Assembly: GCA_011524395.1 (NCBI GenBank)
Contig: WTKN01000389.1
Coordinates: 1-64,000, forward strand
Direction of reading: 5' to 3'
Source: Moorena sp. SS36440bin_2
GTDB lineage: Bacteria; Cyanobacteriota; Cyanobacteriia; Cyanobacteriales; Coleofasciculaceae
Length of the DNA: 64,000 nucleotides
Within the stretch, counting starts at the first letter, position 1. Each line of letters starts with the position of its first letter. The translations under genes were made by a program, and so were the position numbers. The notes under the pieces are model-generated. The model was not told the origin of the DNA and did no database searches. It saw nothing but the letters and a program-made list of their open reading frames with translations. Of this stretch, positions 51,141-59,858 are shown piece by piece.

Positions 51141-52565
51141 ATGTACGAGAAAATCTCCCCTTGCCAGACTGGTTCTGCGATTACCTACAAGGATGGTCAA
51201 CCCATTGTTCCTGACAACCCAATTATTCCGTTTATTCGCGGAGATGGTACTGGCGTCGATATCTGGCCAGCTGCTCAGAAGGTAATTGATGCAGCAGTCC
51301 AATACGCCTATGGTGCCGATCGCAGCATCAACTGGTTTAAAATCTACGCGGGTGACGAAGCTTGCGAAAAGTACGGTACTTATCAGTATTTACCCCAAGA
51401 CACCCTCAATGCTATCAAAGAATACGGCATTGCTATCAAAGGACCCTTGACAACTCCTGTGGGTGGTGGTATACGCTCTCTCAATGTTGCCCTGCGGCAA
51501 ATTAATGACCTCTATGCCTGTGTGCGTCCCTGTAAATACTACCCAGGAACCCCCTCTCCCCACAAAACTCCAGAGAAACTGGATGTGATTGTCTATCGGG
51601 AAAATACAGAAGATATCTACTTGGGTATTGAATGGCCCAAAGGAAGCGAAGTTGCTGAAAAATTGATTACTTTACTCAATCAGGATCTAATCCCAGCGAC
51701 TCCAGAACATGGCAAAAAACAGATTCCCTTAGATGCTGGTATTGGCATTAAACCCATCAGTAAAACTGGGTCCCAGCGTTTAGTGCGCCGCGCCATCCAA
51801 CATGCCCTCAGGCTACCTAAGCCTAAGCAGATGGTGACTTTGGTACATAAGGGCAATATTATGAAGTACACCGAAGGCGCGTTCCGGGACTGGGGTTATG
51901 AACTAGCAATCACAGAGTTTCGAGCAGAATGTATAACTGAACGGGAATCTTGGATTGTGAGCAACAAGGAGCAAAATCCTGACATTAGCCTGGAAGAGAA
52001 TGCTCGCGCGATTGAACCGGGTTATGATGCCTTGACCCCAGAAAAACAGGGGAAAGTGATCCAGGAAGTGGAAAATGTCCTTAATTCGATTTGGGACACC
52101 CATGGGCAAGGTCAATGGCAAGATAAGGTGATGGTCAATGACCGGATTGCGGACAGCATTTTCCAACAAATCCAGACTCGACCAGCAGAATACTCTATTC
52201 TGGCTACGATGAATCTTAATGGTGATTACCTATCCGATGCTGCTGCTGCTATGGTTGGTGGATTAGGTATGGGTCCAGGGGCGAATATTGGTGACACGTG
52301 TGCGATTTTTGAAGCCACCCATGGCACAGCTCCCAAACATGCGGGTCTAGACCGGGTCAATCCAGGCTCTGTGATTTTATCAGCAGTGATGATGCTAGAG
52401 TATATGGGTTGGCAAGAAGCTGCTGATTTGATTAAGAAGGGAATATCAGATGCGATCGCTAACCGGGAAGTTACTTATGACCTAGCCCGGATGATGACTC
52501 CACCCGTAGAACCTCCGTTGAAGTGCTCTGAGTTTGCTGAGGCAATCATTAAATATTTTAGTTGA
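51141..52565 (+). CDS. icd: Isocitrate dehydrogenase (NADP+)
   Basis: [86 protein letters not shown]. Confidence 0.97.
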   Translation: MYEKISPCQTGSAITYKDGQPIVPDNPIIPFIRGDGTGVDIWPAAQKVIDAAVQYAYGADRSINWFKIYAGDEACEKYGTYQYLPQDTLNAIKEYGIAIKGPLTTPVGGGIRSLNVALRQINDLYACVRPCKYYPGTPSPHKTPEKLDVIVYRENTEDIYLGIEWPKGSEVAEKLITLLNQDLIPATPEHGKKQIPLDAGIGIKPISKTGSQRLVRRAIQHALRLPKPKQMVTLVHKGNIMKYTEGAFRDWGYELAITEFRAECITERESWIVSNKEQNPDISLEENARAIEPGYDALTPEKQGKVIQEVENVLNSIWDTHGQGQWQDKVMVNDRIADSIFQQIQTRPAEYSILATMNLNGDYLSDAAAAMVGGLGMGPGANIGDTCAIFEATHGTAPKHAGLDRVNPGSVILSAVMMLEYMGWQEAADLIKKGISDAIANREVTYDLARMMTPPVEPPLKCSEFAEAIIKYFS

Positions 52566-52799
52566 CACTTGAGTGTCTTAAGTTGGTAACCCGATCAACA
52601 GAGGTTTTGAACAAACTTGTTACGACAGGCCATGCCAGAAACTGGGTCGATGAACCGAACGTGCAAGTCTGCATTTAAGGGCAATCCTTGGGAAGATTTG
52701 CCCTAAGCCCTTGGTTGCTGTCAACCTGTCAGGTTAGGGCGAGTCGATTAACCAAGATCTATGAAGGGAGAATCCCCGCGTATGGGATACCGGGGACTG

Positions 52800-54056
52800 T
52801 CAACGATTGGGAATGATAATTTTAGGTCGCCTCAGTTGACTTGGTTCAAGCTTAGACTTTAAGCGAGGCTGATTGAAAAACTGATTTTGACTAGTAGACT
52901 GGGTAGAAAATTGCCCCAATTTACTAGTTTCTTGCGGTGCTACTGGTGTAAGCGGTGCTGCCGTTGGTACACCGGTAGCTTGCCGGAATGGAGTAGAGTA
53001 GGTGTTGGAATTGAGAGGAACTGTAGGTGTTGTCGGAAAAGTTCTATCGTTCCTTGTTCGAGGTAAATTGACTCCAGGATAATTAATTTGTCCCGAAGAA
53101 AGAGCGGTTGTCGGTGTGGTCGAGAAAGTCCTGTTACCGGTTACACCTGGTCTTATTGCTCCAGGATAGGTAATTTGTCCTGGATAGGAGGGAGTCGGTA
53201 ATGCTTGATTCCCAGTTGCCCTCAACGGTATTTCCCCCCTAGCTTTAATTTCCTGAATTCCTGAGTTCCCTTGTTGCTGAACTGCCCTGTTTCCATAGGA
53301 GATATTTGAAGGCAATATGTTAGCAGGTAGCTGAGCTTTGCTATTACCGGTATTAGACTTAGCAGCATTAAGCCTATTCAAAGCTTCCTGTAAAGGGCTG
53401 ACTGGTAAATCGGCTGGATTAGTGTAGAGAGAATTGAGGGAACCCAAGCCCAAGACAGAATTAGTCTGGTTCAGTGTGCTTGAGGATAAAGATCTCTGAT
53501 TAACAGAGTTAGGATTGGTCAGTAAGCCACTCCCAGGAACGGGAGGGATATTAAACAAATCGTTTGTAGATTTAGCAAAGGGATTTCTGGCTTTTGAGGA
53601 CTGCTGAGGTTGGAGGTTTGGGGTTAGCAAAGGTGATTTTGCTTGGGAGTTAGCTTTGGTTTGCTGAATAACTTTAGTAAATAACCCTTCTGAATTTTTG
53701 GTTTTAGACTTTTTGGCTTTCTTGGTTTGCTGTGGTGGTACTGATATAGCACTTAGGGCTTGGAGCTCTGCTAATAGCACGGCAGAATTATCAATATCAG
53801 CCAACGTTGCCGCTAGTTCATCATCTTCAGAAGACAGGGTTGCTTCAAAGGTGGGAGTATCAGTTTCAGCCACTTGATTGATCCCAATTGCCCTTAACAA
53901 TTCTGGACGGTTCCAGTATTCCCGGAGAAACCACAACATTAGGGATAACAAGACAGCTGCTCCCCAAAATGCTGGTCGTCCCAAAGGTTGTAGTTGAGCT
54001 TTCCAATAGCGGAGGTAAGCAGGAGGTTGATTACGAAAAGACATGGCACGTTTCAA
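52800..54056 (-). CDS. Single-TM, Pro/Ser/Thr/Asn-rich low-complexity protein
   Basis: N-terminal TM (FWGAAVLLSLMLWFLREYW) and imperfect repeats (PGQITYPGAIRPGVTGNRTFSTTPTTAL / SGQINYPGVNLPRTRNDRTFPTTPTVPL). Confidence 0.7.
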   Translation of the reverse strand: MKRAMSFRNQPPAYLRYWKAQLQPLGRPAFWGAAVLLSLMLWFLREYWNRPELLRAIGINQVAETDTPTFEATLSSEDDELAATLADIDNSAVLLAELQALSAISVPPQQTKKAKKSKTKNSEGLFTKVIQQTKANSQAKSPLLTPNLQPQQSSKARNPFAKSTNDLFNIPPVPGSGLLTNPNSVNQRSLSSSTLNQTNSVLGLGSLNSLYTNPADLPVSPLQEALNRLNAAKSNTGNSKAQLPANILPSNISYGNRAVQQQGNSGIQEIKARGEIPLRATGNQALPTPSYPGQITYPGAIRPGVTGNRTFSTTPTTALSSGQINYPGVNLPRTRNDRTFPTTPTVPLNSNTYSTPFRQATGVPTAAPLTPVAPQETSKLGQFSTQSTSQNQFFNQPRLKSKLEPSQLRRPKIIIPNR

Positions 54057-54158
54057 CGATGTTAGACATTTCAGCTTCGCTGTAACTTGATGCTAGCCTC
54101 TAATCAACGGATAATGGTTTACAATTAGCAACAATAACTGCCTATCTATCGGGCCTAT

Positions 54159-55325
54159 CTATCGGGCAGCCCTATATAACAACAATCCTCCCGCACCTAG
54201 TCCAAATAAATTAGGCAACCAGGCTGCCATCAAAGGAGAGAAAATGTTAACTAGACCTAGGGCATTCGTTATAAACCCTAATAAGTAGTAAGAAAAAATC
54301 ACTAAAACACTAATGCCGAAACTGGTTGCTTTACCTGTACGTTGAGGACGAGTTCCCAAGGAGGCTCCCACTAAACCAAAAACTAGACAAACAAAGGGAA
54401 AAGATATTTTTTGTTGAATTCTGATCCTAAGTTTACGGATTTTTTTAGCATTACCACTATGGCGTAATACCTCCAAACGCTCTAGAGACTGAGCAATGTT
54501 CATTTCACCATAGTCACGATTTTTTTTTGCCAAATCCAAAGGTGTTCTAGGAAGTTGTAGCTTTTGTTTTTGAAATCTTAGGATATTGCGGTAAGAAGCA
54601 TCGGGAGATATAATATAAATAGTCCCATCTAAAAAATCCCATAGATTTTCAGTGGGGTTCCAAACGGCAGACTCAGAGGTAACAATTTGTTCCAGACCGG
54701 TGTGAGAAAAGTCTAAAATTGTCAAGCCTCTCATCTGCTTACCATCAAATTCCTCGGCGTAGAACCAACGCTTAATTTTGTTGACTTTTTTGCCATTGGG
54801 TAGCTTTACTTTTTGATATTCGGGATAAAATATGTTCCTTTCCTGAAAGGATGGTCTTTCTTTTTTGAGCGCTTTGTCTAAGGTGATTTTGGACTGGTAG
54901 TTAGCCGCAGGAACCACTAATTCATTAAATACAAATGTCAGACTTGTAACGAGCAAACTCACCACTACAGCAGGTATTACGAGTCGGTAGATGCTTACCC
55001 CAAAGCTGCGCATGGCAATCAACTCACTATCGCTGCTGAGGCGAGAGTATGCCATCAGAGCAGCTAGGAGCATCGACATTGGTAAAGCATAGGAAATAAA
55101 CTGGGGTATCTGCAACAGTAGCACTTGAAGTGCAATTCCCAGTGGTAATCCTGCTTCAGTAACTTTGCGAACCAACTCAAATAGGGTTCCAATAGCTACA
55201 CCCAGTGATGAAAAAGCACCTATACCAAACAGCAATGGTGGGATTAGCTCAAATACGATGTAGCGATCCATCACTGATAAGCCAGGCATTAGTGCAATGA
55301 TGGACTTGGATTTACCAAATTTCAT
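54159..55325 (-). CDS. LptF/LptG family permease (YjgP/YjgQ)
   Basis: MDRYIVFELIPPLLFGIGAFSSLGVAIGTLFELVRK, ALPMSMLLAALMAYSRLSSDSELIAMRSFGVS. Confidence 0.93.
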   Translation of the reverse strand: MKFGKSKSIIALMPGLSVMDRYIVFELIPPLLFGIGAFSSLGVAIGTLFELVRKVTEAGLPLGIALQVLLLQIPQFISYALPMSMLLAALMAYSRLSSDSELIAMRSFGVSIYRLVIPAVVVSLLVTSLTFVFNELVVPAANYQSKITLDKALKKERPSFQERNIFYPEYQKVKLPNGKKVNKIKRWFYAEEFDGKQMRGLTILDFSHTGLEQIVTSESAVWNPTENLWDFLDGTIYIISPDASYRNILRFQKQKLQLPRTPLDLAKKNRDYGEMNIAQSLERLEVLRHSGNAKKIRKLRIRIQQKISFPFVCLVFGLVGASLGTRPQRTGKATSFGISVLVIFSYYLLGFITNALGLVNIFSPLMAAWLPNLFGLGAGGLLLYRAAR

Positions 55326-55363
55326 GATTTGCTAATCACTAAATTAATTTTTAATAGCTTTTT

Positions 55364-56101
55364 TTATCGTTGAAACCCTGTCCCTAAGTAATACTTACGT
55401 ACTAGAGGATTATCATAAAGTTCTTCAGCACTTCCGGCAGCCAGGATTTGTCCTTCTCGCATAATGTAGGCGCGGTCAGTAATCGCTAGGGTTTCTCTTA
55501 CATTGTGGTCAGTCACCAGAATTCCCATTTGGCGATCGCGTAATCGAGCCATAATTTTTTGAATCTCTGAGACAGCAATGGGATCGACACCAGCAAATGG
55601 CTCATCCAAGAATAAGAACTTCGGTCCAAGTGAACCAACAGCTAACGCTCTTGCCAGTTCTGTTCGACGTCTCTCTCCTCCAGACACTTGATTACCTAAG
55701 GTATTGGCAACTTTTTCCAAACGAAACTCTTGGAGTAAGTAATGCATTCTTAATCGCCACTCACTACGAGGCACACCAGTTTGTTCTAAGACTAATTGAA
55801 TATTGTCCCGAACACTAAGGTGGCGGAAGATACTCGCTTCCTGAGCCAGATAACCAATACCTAGCTGGGCTCGCCGATTGATCGGCATGGCAGTGATATC
55901 TTGATCATCTAGCCAAACCGTACCCAGATTGGGTTTTTCTAGACCAGTGGCAATGTAAAAGGTTGTAGTTTTACCAGCACCATTAGGACCAAGCAACCCT
56001 ACAACTTCTCCTTGGGAAACGGAAAGATTAACGCGACTGACAACACTGCGCCTACCATAGGACTTATGGATATTATCTAATAATATTTTCACAGATAGCA
56101 C
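55364..56101 (-). CDS. lptB: LPS export ABC transporter ATP-binding protein LptB
   Basis: GLLGPNGAGKTTTFYIATGLEKPNLGTVWLDDQDIT..RAQLGIGYLAQEASIFRHLSVRDNI..VSGGERRRTELARAL..FLDEPFAGVDP. Confidence 0.95.
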   Translation of the reverse strand: MLSVKILLDNIHKSYGRRSVVSRVNLSVSQGEVVGLLGPNGAGKTTTFYIATGLEKPNLGTVWLDDQDITAMPINRRAQLGIGYLAQEASIFRHLSVRDNIQLVLEQTGVPRSEWRLRMHYLLQEFRLEKVANTLGNQVSGGERRRTELARALAVGSLGPKFLFLDEPFAGVDPIAVSEIQKIMARLRDRQMGILVTDHNVRETLAITDRAYIMREGQILAAGSAEELYDNPLVRKYYLGTGFQR

Positions 56102-56251
56102 CTTTAATCAGTCATTAGTCAATAGTCCATAATCCTTATATCCTTAGGACTTGACCAATGACCAGGAAATGACCAGAAGTGGTTGCAGGCTATTCTATCA
56201 ATTAAGATCTAGTTTTTAAGCCATAATGGCTGATGGTAGGGGTTGATTTAG

Positions 56252-56821
56252 CTAGGGAAGCCCTGGAGCCGGTGATGTGGTGCTGTCTGAGTCTGTAACG
56301 ATGTAAATTGATTCTACCTGTTGGTTCTGTTGAGGCAGGGCTACAAAGCGTCCTTCATCAATCAAATAGGTAATGGTTTCACCCTGAATACTATTGCCCT
56401 CTTGCAAAACAAAAACATTGCCATTGAGAACTAGACGGCGCTCACGGCTGAAGTATTGGGCTTGGGCTGCAGTTGCTTGTATTTGGCGAGCGGGATAATT
56501 AATTTGGACATTGCCACGGGCTGTGACTACGCCAGTTTTGGAGTTAGCTTCCTGGACATCAGAGCGAACCGTCAAGGCACTTCCATCAGCTGCTGATCGC
56601 GCAGCGTGGCCTACGGCCTTTGGTTTATTTTGGGCTTGTGCTTGGGGGATGTTAAGGAAAGTTGGTAATGCGATCGCACCTACCAAGGTAACTGGCAAGA
56701 ATAATCTTAGACCTAGATTATGCCTTAATCGGTTAGTATATTTAAGGTCGGACTTCATGCTGTTGTGTGTGATGACTGATCTCGAATACCAATAAGCTGT
56801 TCTGCCTACTAGTTTAAGCAA
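56252..56821 (-). CDS. lptA: LptA/OstA-like protein
   Basis: LTVRSDVQEANSKTGVVTARGNVQINYPARQIQATAAQAQYFSRERRLVLNGNVFVLQEGNSIQGETITYLID. Confidence 0.85.
   Translation of the reverse strand: MLKLVGRTAYWYSRSVITHNSMKSDLKYTNRLRHNLGLRLFLPVTLVGAIALPTFLNIPQAQAQNKPKAVGHAARSAADGSALTVRSDVQEANSKTGVVTARGNVQINYPARQIQATAAQAQYFSRERRLVLNGNVFVLQEGNSIQGETITYLIDEGRFVALPQQNQQVESIYIVTDSDSTTSPAPGLP
56595..56621. repeat. Micro-palindrome-like GC-rich segment inside the lptA coding region
   Basis: GATCGCGCAGCGTGGCCTACGGCCTTT; GGCC-TAC-GGCC hairpin; shares the G[A/T]TCGCG.AGCGT core with 48230-48243. Confidence 0.65.
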
Positions 56822-56955
56822 ATCCAGCCATAGCTTGCTTATAAAATGGGCTTTTTGCTCTAAGGCACGTGTTTTAGTTTTGACGACTAGGCACCAACAA
56901 AGTTTCTCATCCCTTCAAAGCATGTGCTAAAAACTAATGGTTAACCATTAACTTG

Positions 56956-57387
56956 TTAACCATCAACTCCCTTGAGTTTTGGAAAACCCCTAACCCCTTC
57001 GCCAGCAACTACAACATCATTGCTGTCAGCCGCCTCTAACTGTCTAACAAAATCAGCAACTTGCTCTGAGCCGACGTTTTGCAATGCCTGTAGGAGATTA
57101 AAACTTTGAGATAGTAGCTCAGTGACATCAATCCCCCCATAGTCTGGCTGATAGTTACTCAGACGTCCGATCCCTTCACCGAGTAAAACCACTGCACCAC
57201 GCCAGTTTAGATTACCTAGGTGGTAGCAGCCAACAGATATTTGTAAAATACCTTGATAAAATCGCTTTTGGGGCTCAACTGCTTCTATCCATAAAGCTTC
57301 AAGGGTGTCGTGACAGGCGTAAAACTCTTGCTGATTAAATTGATCGACACCCTGCCAAAATTCTTCAGGTAGTACTATGGCTGTCAT
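56956..57387 (-). CDS. DUF309 domain-containing protein
   Basis: VDQFNQQEFYACHDTLEALWIEAVEPQKRFYQGILQISVGCYHLGNLNWRGAVVLLGEGIGRL. Confidence 0.9.
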   Translation of the reverse strand: MTAIVLPEEFWQGVDQFNQQEFYACHDTLEALWIEAVEPQKRFYQGILQISVGCYHLGNLNWRGAVVLLGEGIGRLSNYQPDYGGIDVTELLSQSFNLLQALQNVGSEQVADFVRQLEAADSNDVVVAGEGVRGFPKLKGVDG

Positions 57388-57749
57388 GCCATGCTATCTC
57401 GCGCAGCTTTAATTTCCTCTAGGGAAATTTCTTGCTTATCACCCGCAAAATCGTTATCCGGGGTTAAAAATAACATACAGTGGCACTCCTTGCGTTCCCG
57501 CATTGGGACACAAGGGCAATTCCAGAAGGTAGCTTTCACCTCTGCTTCTTTGTCTTCATAATGGCGGCAAGGGCATAAGGGAGCACCGAGTTCTTCTTTG
57601 TTTTTGGCAAGTCCCTCAATCACCACAGCCGTTACGCTTGGGTCAACACAGAAGTAAGTGTCAGTCCGCTGAGCATAAGTCTGAGCAAAGTTTTGCATCG
57701 CCTCCAGTTTACTATCACTGGCTTGATTAGCTGTTGGTGATGTAGTCAT
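57384..57749 (-). CDS. ftrC: Ferredoxin-thioredoxin reductase catalytic subunit
   Basis: Cys pattern LGAPLCPCRHYEDKEAEVKATFWNCPCVPMRERKECHCMLFL; 4-bp overlap with the DUF309 gene. Confidence 0.95.
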   Translation of the reverse strand: MTTSPTANQASDSKLEAMQNFAQTYAQRTDTYFCVDPSVTAVVIEGLAKNKEELGAPLCPCRHYEDKEAEVKATFWNCPCVPMRERKECHCMLFLTPDNDFAGDKQEISLEEIKAARDSMA

Positions 57750-57809
57750 TTAGTAAAATTGAGTTATGAAAGAGTTCTTAGAATTGTATCGTACTGTCTT
57801 ACAGGTAAA

Positions 57810-59258
57810 TCAGATATTTGTTGATCGTTGGGTTGACATCTCCCCCGGCTGAAGCACGGGGGATTCTACAAGGTTGCGAAACAGCACGGGTAAACCCGTG
57901 CTGTTTCGCAACCTTGTTCGGTATGATTTTTTTAGAGAGTTAAAAAGATCGTACCGATGTGGGAGTGTCAAACTCCCGCTACCCACCTTGGTCAAGTCAA
58001 GACCTAACTGTGTGGCTACTTTTTTGGCTATATTTGCGGCACCGTTACAATCCGCATTCACCAAATATCCAAAAGAAGTTTTGTATAACCCGCGTCTTAC
58101 TCTTTTACCTGAGGGTTTCCATCCACTGGTTTTTTCGCCGTGTCTAGGTAATGAATCCTCATCCAGAAAAGACGCCTTACTGCTATAAGCTTCTTCAGTT
58201 ACTGTTAGTTTGATTCCATATTCTGGGCAGAGTTGCTTTAATCTTTCGATTAGCCTTTTAGTGGGAATGACTACAAAATTTTGATTCCCTCGTCTCCCTA
58301 TATTTATTGAATCTTTTTGGCGTTCATTCCACCCAATGATAATATTTCCGATACGATCACTAAGACAACGATTAATAATAAATCGAGCAGCCTTATTGAT
58401 TGCATCCCGCATCTGGTTGTTGCGCTTCCTTTGTACCCGATCAAGGTTGCTGTCCCAATAGGATTCAGGCTTCCCAGTCTTGTACTTAGCAACCAGACGA
58501 GCATACCCCTGATTCATTGATTTAAGTTTCCGGCCATCAATAATCAAGCTTTTCCCATGAGTTGAAACTCCAGTTAGCCAGTTATCGCCACCATGGTCAA
58601 AGCTCCATGCTTGAGAGTAATTAAGGTTTGGGTTATCCTTTACTGCTTGTTTCCCATCATCTATTACCCAATCGATCCATAGTTGCCCTAGATATGGGCG
58701 AACAGTCACTTCTTTAACCCAGTCTGGATCGATGAAAGCCGGTGGCTCTAGTGTTATCTTACAAAGTAGTTCAGGCTTAGATTCTTTGCTAACCGATGGA
58801 TAGAACAGCCCTTTTTTGTAAGTAAGAGCTTGCTTTGGAAAAGTAACAGCAGCTAATCCACCTTTTTTGCGATACCTAGGAAGTCTTGGTCTGTCAACTT
58901 CGCCTTTGTAATACTTTTCAACTAGTTGATTATAGCTAGTCAGGGATTCTCCTACAGACTTCAACGTTTGTTGAGCTGATTGAGCAGCCATAGCCTTGTA
59001 GTGAGGACTCGACTTAAGGGCTTTGTCCAACTCGGGATACTTGACTGCACACTTGTAAGTCTTCCAGCCGAATTTGAGTACGTCGTCACGCCAGTAGGTA
59101 GTATAAGCTTCAGTTTGTTCACGCAACCATTCATAATGCTTCCTCTTTGCATAATATATAGCGCAGTTTATTAAGTTGTTAGCCTGTTGACATTGAAATT
59201 GCCAGAAAGCTTTTTCTTCCTCTGAAAACGTAGATTTTATCGGAATCGTTTTATACAT
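57810..59258 (-). CDS. TnpB-like IS200/IS605-family protein lacking the C-terminal zinc ribbon
   Basis: AWSFDHGGDNWLTGVSTHGKSLIIDGRKLK, IGNIIIGWNERQKDSINIGRRGNQNFVVIPTKRLIERLKQLCPEYGIKLTVTEEAYSSKASFLD, LVNADCNGAANIAKKV: RuvC-like D/E/D motifs, no CxxC pair between the E and last D motifs. Confidence 0.88.
   Translation of the reverse strand: MYKTIPIKSTFSEEEKAFWQFQCQQANNLINCAIYYAKRKHYEWLREQTEAYTTYWRDDVLKFGWKTYKCAVKYPELDKALKSSPHYKAMAAQSAQQTLKSVGESLTSYNQLVEKYYKGEVDRPRLPRYRKKGGLAAVTFPKQALTYKKGLFYPSVSKESKPELLCKITLEPPAFIDPDWVKEVTVRPYLGQLWIDWVIDDGKQAVKDNPNLNYSQAWSFDHGGDNWLTGVSTHGKSLIIDGRKLKSMNQGYARLVAKYKTGKPESYWDSNLDRVQRKRNNQMRDAINKAARFIINRCLSDRIGNIIIGWNERQKDSINIGRRGNQNFVVIPTKRLIERLKQLCPEYGIKLTVTEEAYSSKASFLDEDSLPRHGEKTSGWKPSGKRVRRGLYKTSFGYLVNADCNGAANIAKKVATQLGLDLTKVGSGSLTLPHRYDLFNSLKKSYRTRLRNSTGLPVLFRNLVESPVLQPGEMSTQRSTNI
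57868..57917. repeat. Perfect 23-bp palindrome with 4-nt loop
   Basis: ACAAGGTTGCGAAACAGCACGGG-TAAA-CCCGTGCTGTTTCGCAACCTTGT. Confidence 0.97.
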
Positions 59259-59317
59259 CTGGCATCACCTATTTTGTCTTGCTAGACTACTATTAGTAGA
59301 GTTTAGGGTTCTAATAT

Positions 59318-59515
59318 ATGTCAAGCGCTGAAGGACGGAAAACCAGAAAAAGGATGAGGGGAATACCCGTGCATTATAATGAGTTAAAAAAGCAACACGG
59401 CATTTTCTTAACAGATACCGCCTGGAAATGGTTGCAACTTTCAGCTAAAGATTCTGGAACTAGTGTAGGAGAGTTCCTTGAGCGTTGGATAAGAAGTGAA
59501 ATAGACAAAACTTAG
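59318..59515 (+). CDS. Small protein, divergent partner of the TnpB-like gene; possible DNA-binding/accessory protein
   Basis: 65-aa ORF MSSAEGRKTRKRMRGIPVHYNELKKQHGIFLTDTAWKWLQLSAKDSGTSVGEFLERWIRSEIDKT, divergent from tnpB with a 59-bp spacer; basic N-terminus, helical C-terminus. Confidence 0.6.
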   Translation: MSSAEGRKTRKRMRGIPVHYNELKKQHGIFLTDTAWKWLQLSAKDSGTSVGEFLERWIRSEIDKT

Positions 59516-59572
59516 GAGGAATACGGCGGGGTAAACCCCGTCGCGTCCGTTTCATCCCGGAGACGAAACCTT

Positions 59573-59647
59573 AGAATAAGGCAGCCTTAATCATAAAGTT
59601 TTAACCCTTTACCGATAACCGACCAACCATAAAGGCTGCCTTATTCT
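59573..59647. other. 16-bp perfect inverted repeat with 43-nt loop
   Basis: AGAATAAGGCAGCCTT (59573-59588) / AAGGCTGCCTTATTCT (59632-59647), downstream of the small ORF. Confidence 0.85.
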
Positions 59648-59858
59648 TGCGGTAACTTCTGACCCGGTCTAAAGACGCAGGGTTCTCACGTTCCCGGTTC
59701 TCTTGATAGCGATACATAGTTTAGGATAATGGTTTGATCGCTTGAATTGGTGTTAAGACATACCAAAACCTTCTGCTTTACCCTAAATCAGCAGACCAGA
59801 CTGCAAACAACCTGACCTTAGCTCCGTTCATAATCCGTTGTGTTCCACAGCTTATTTG

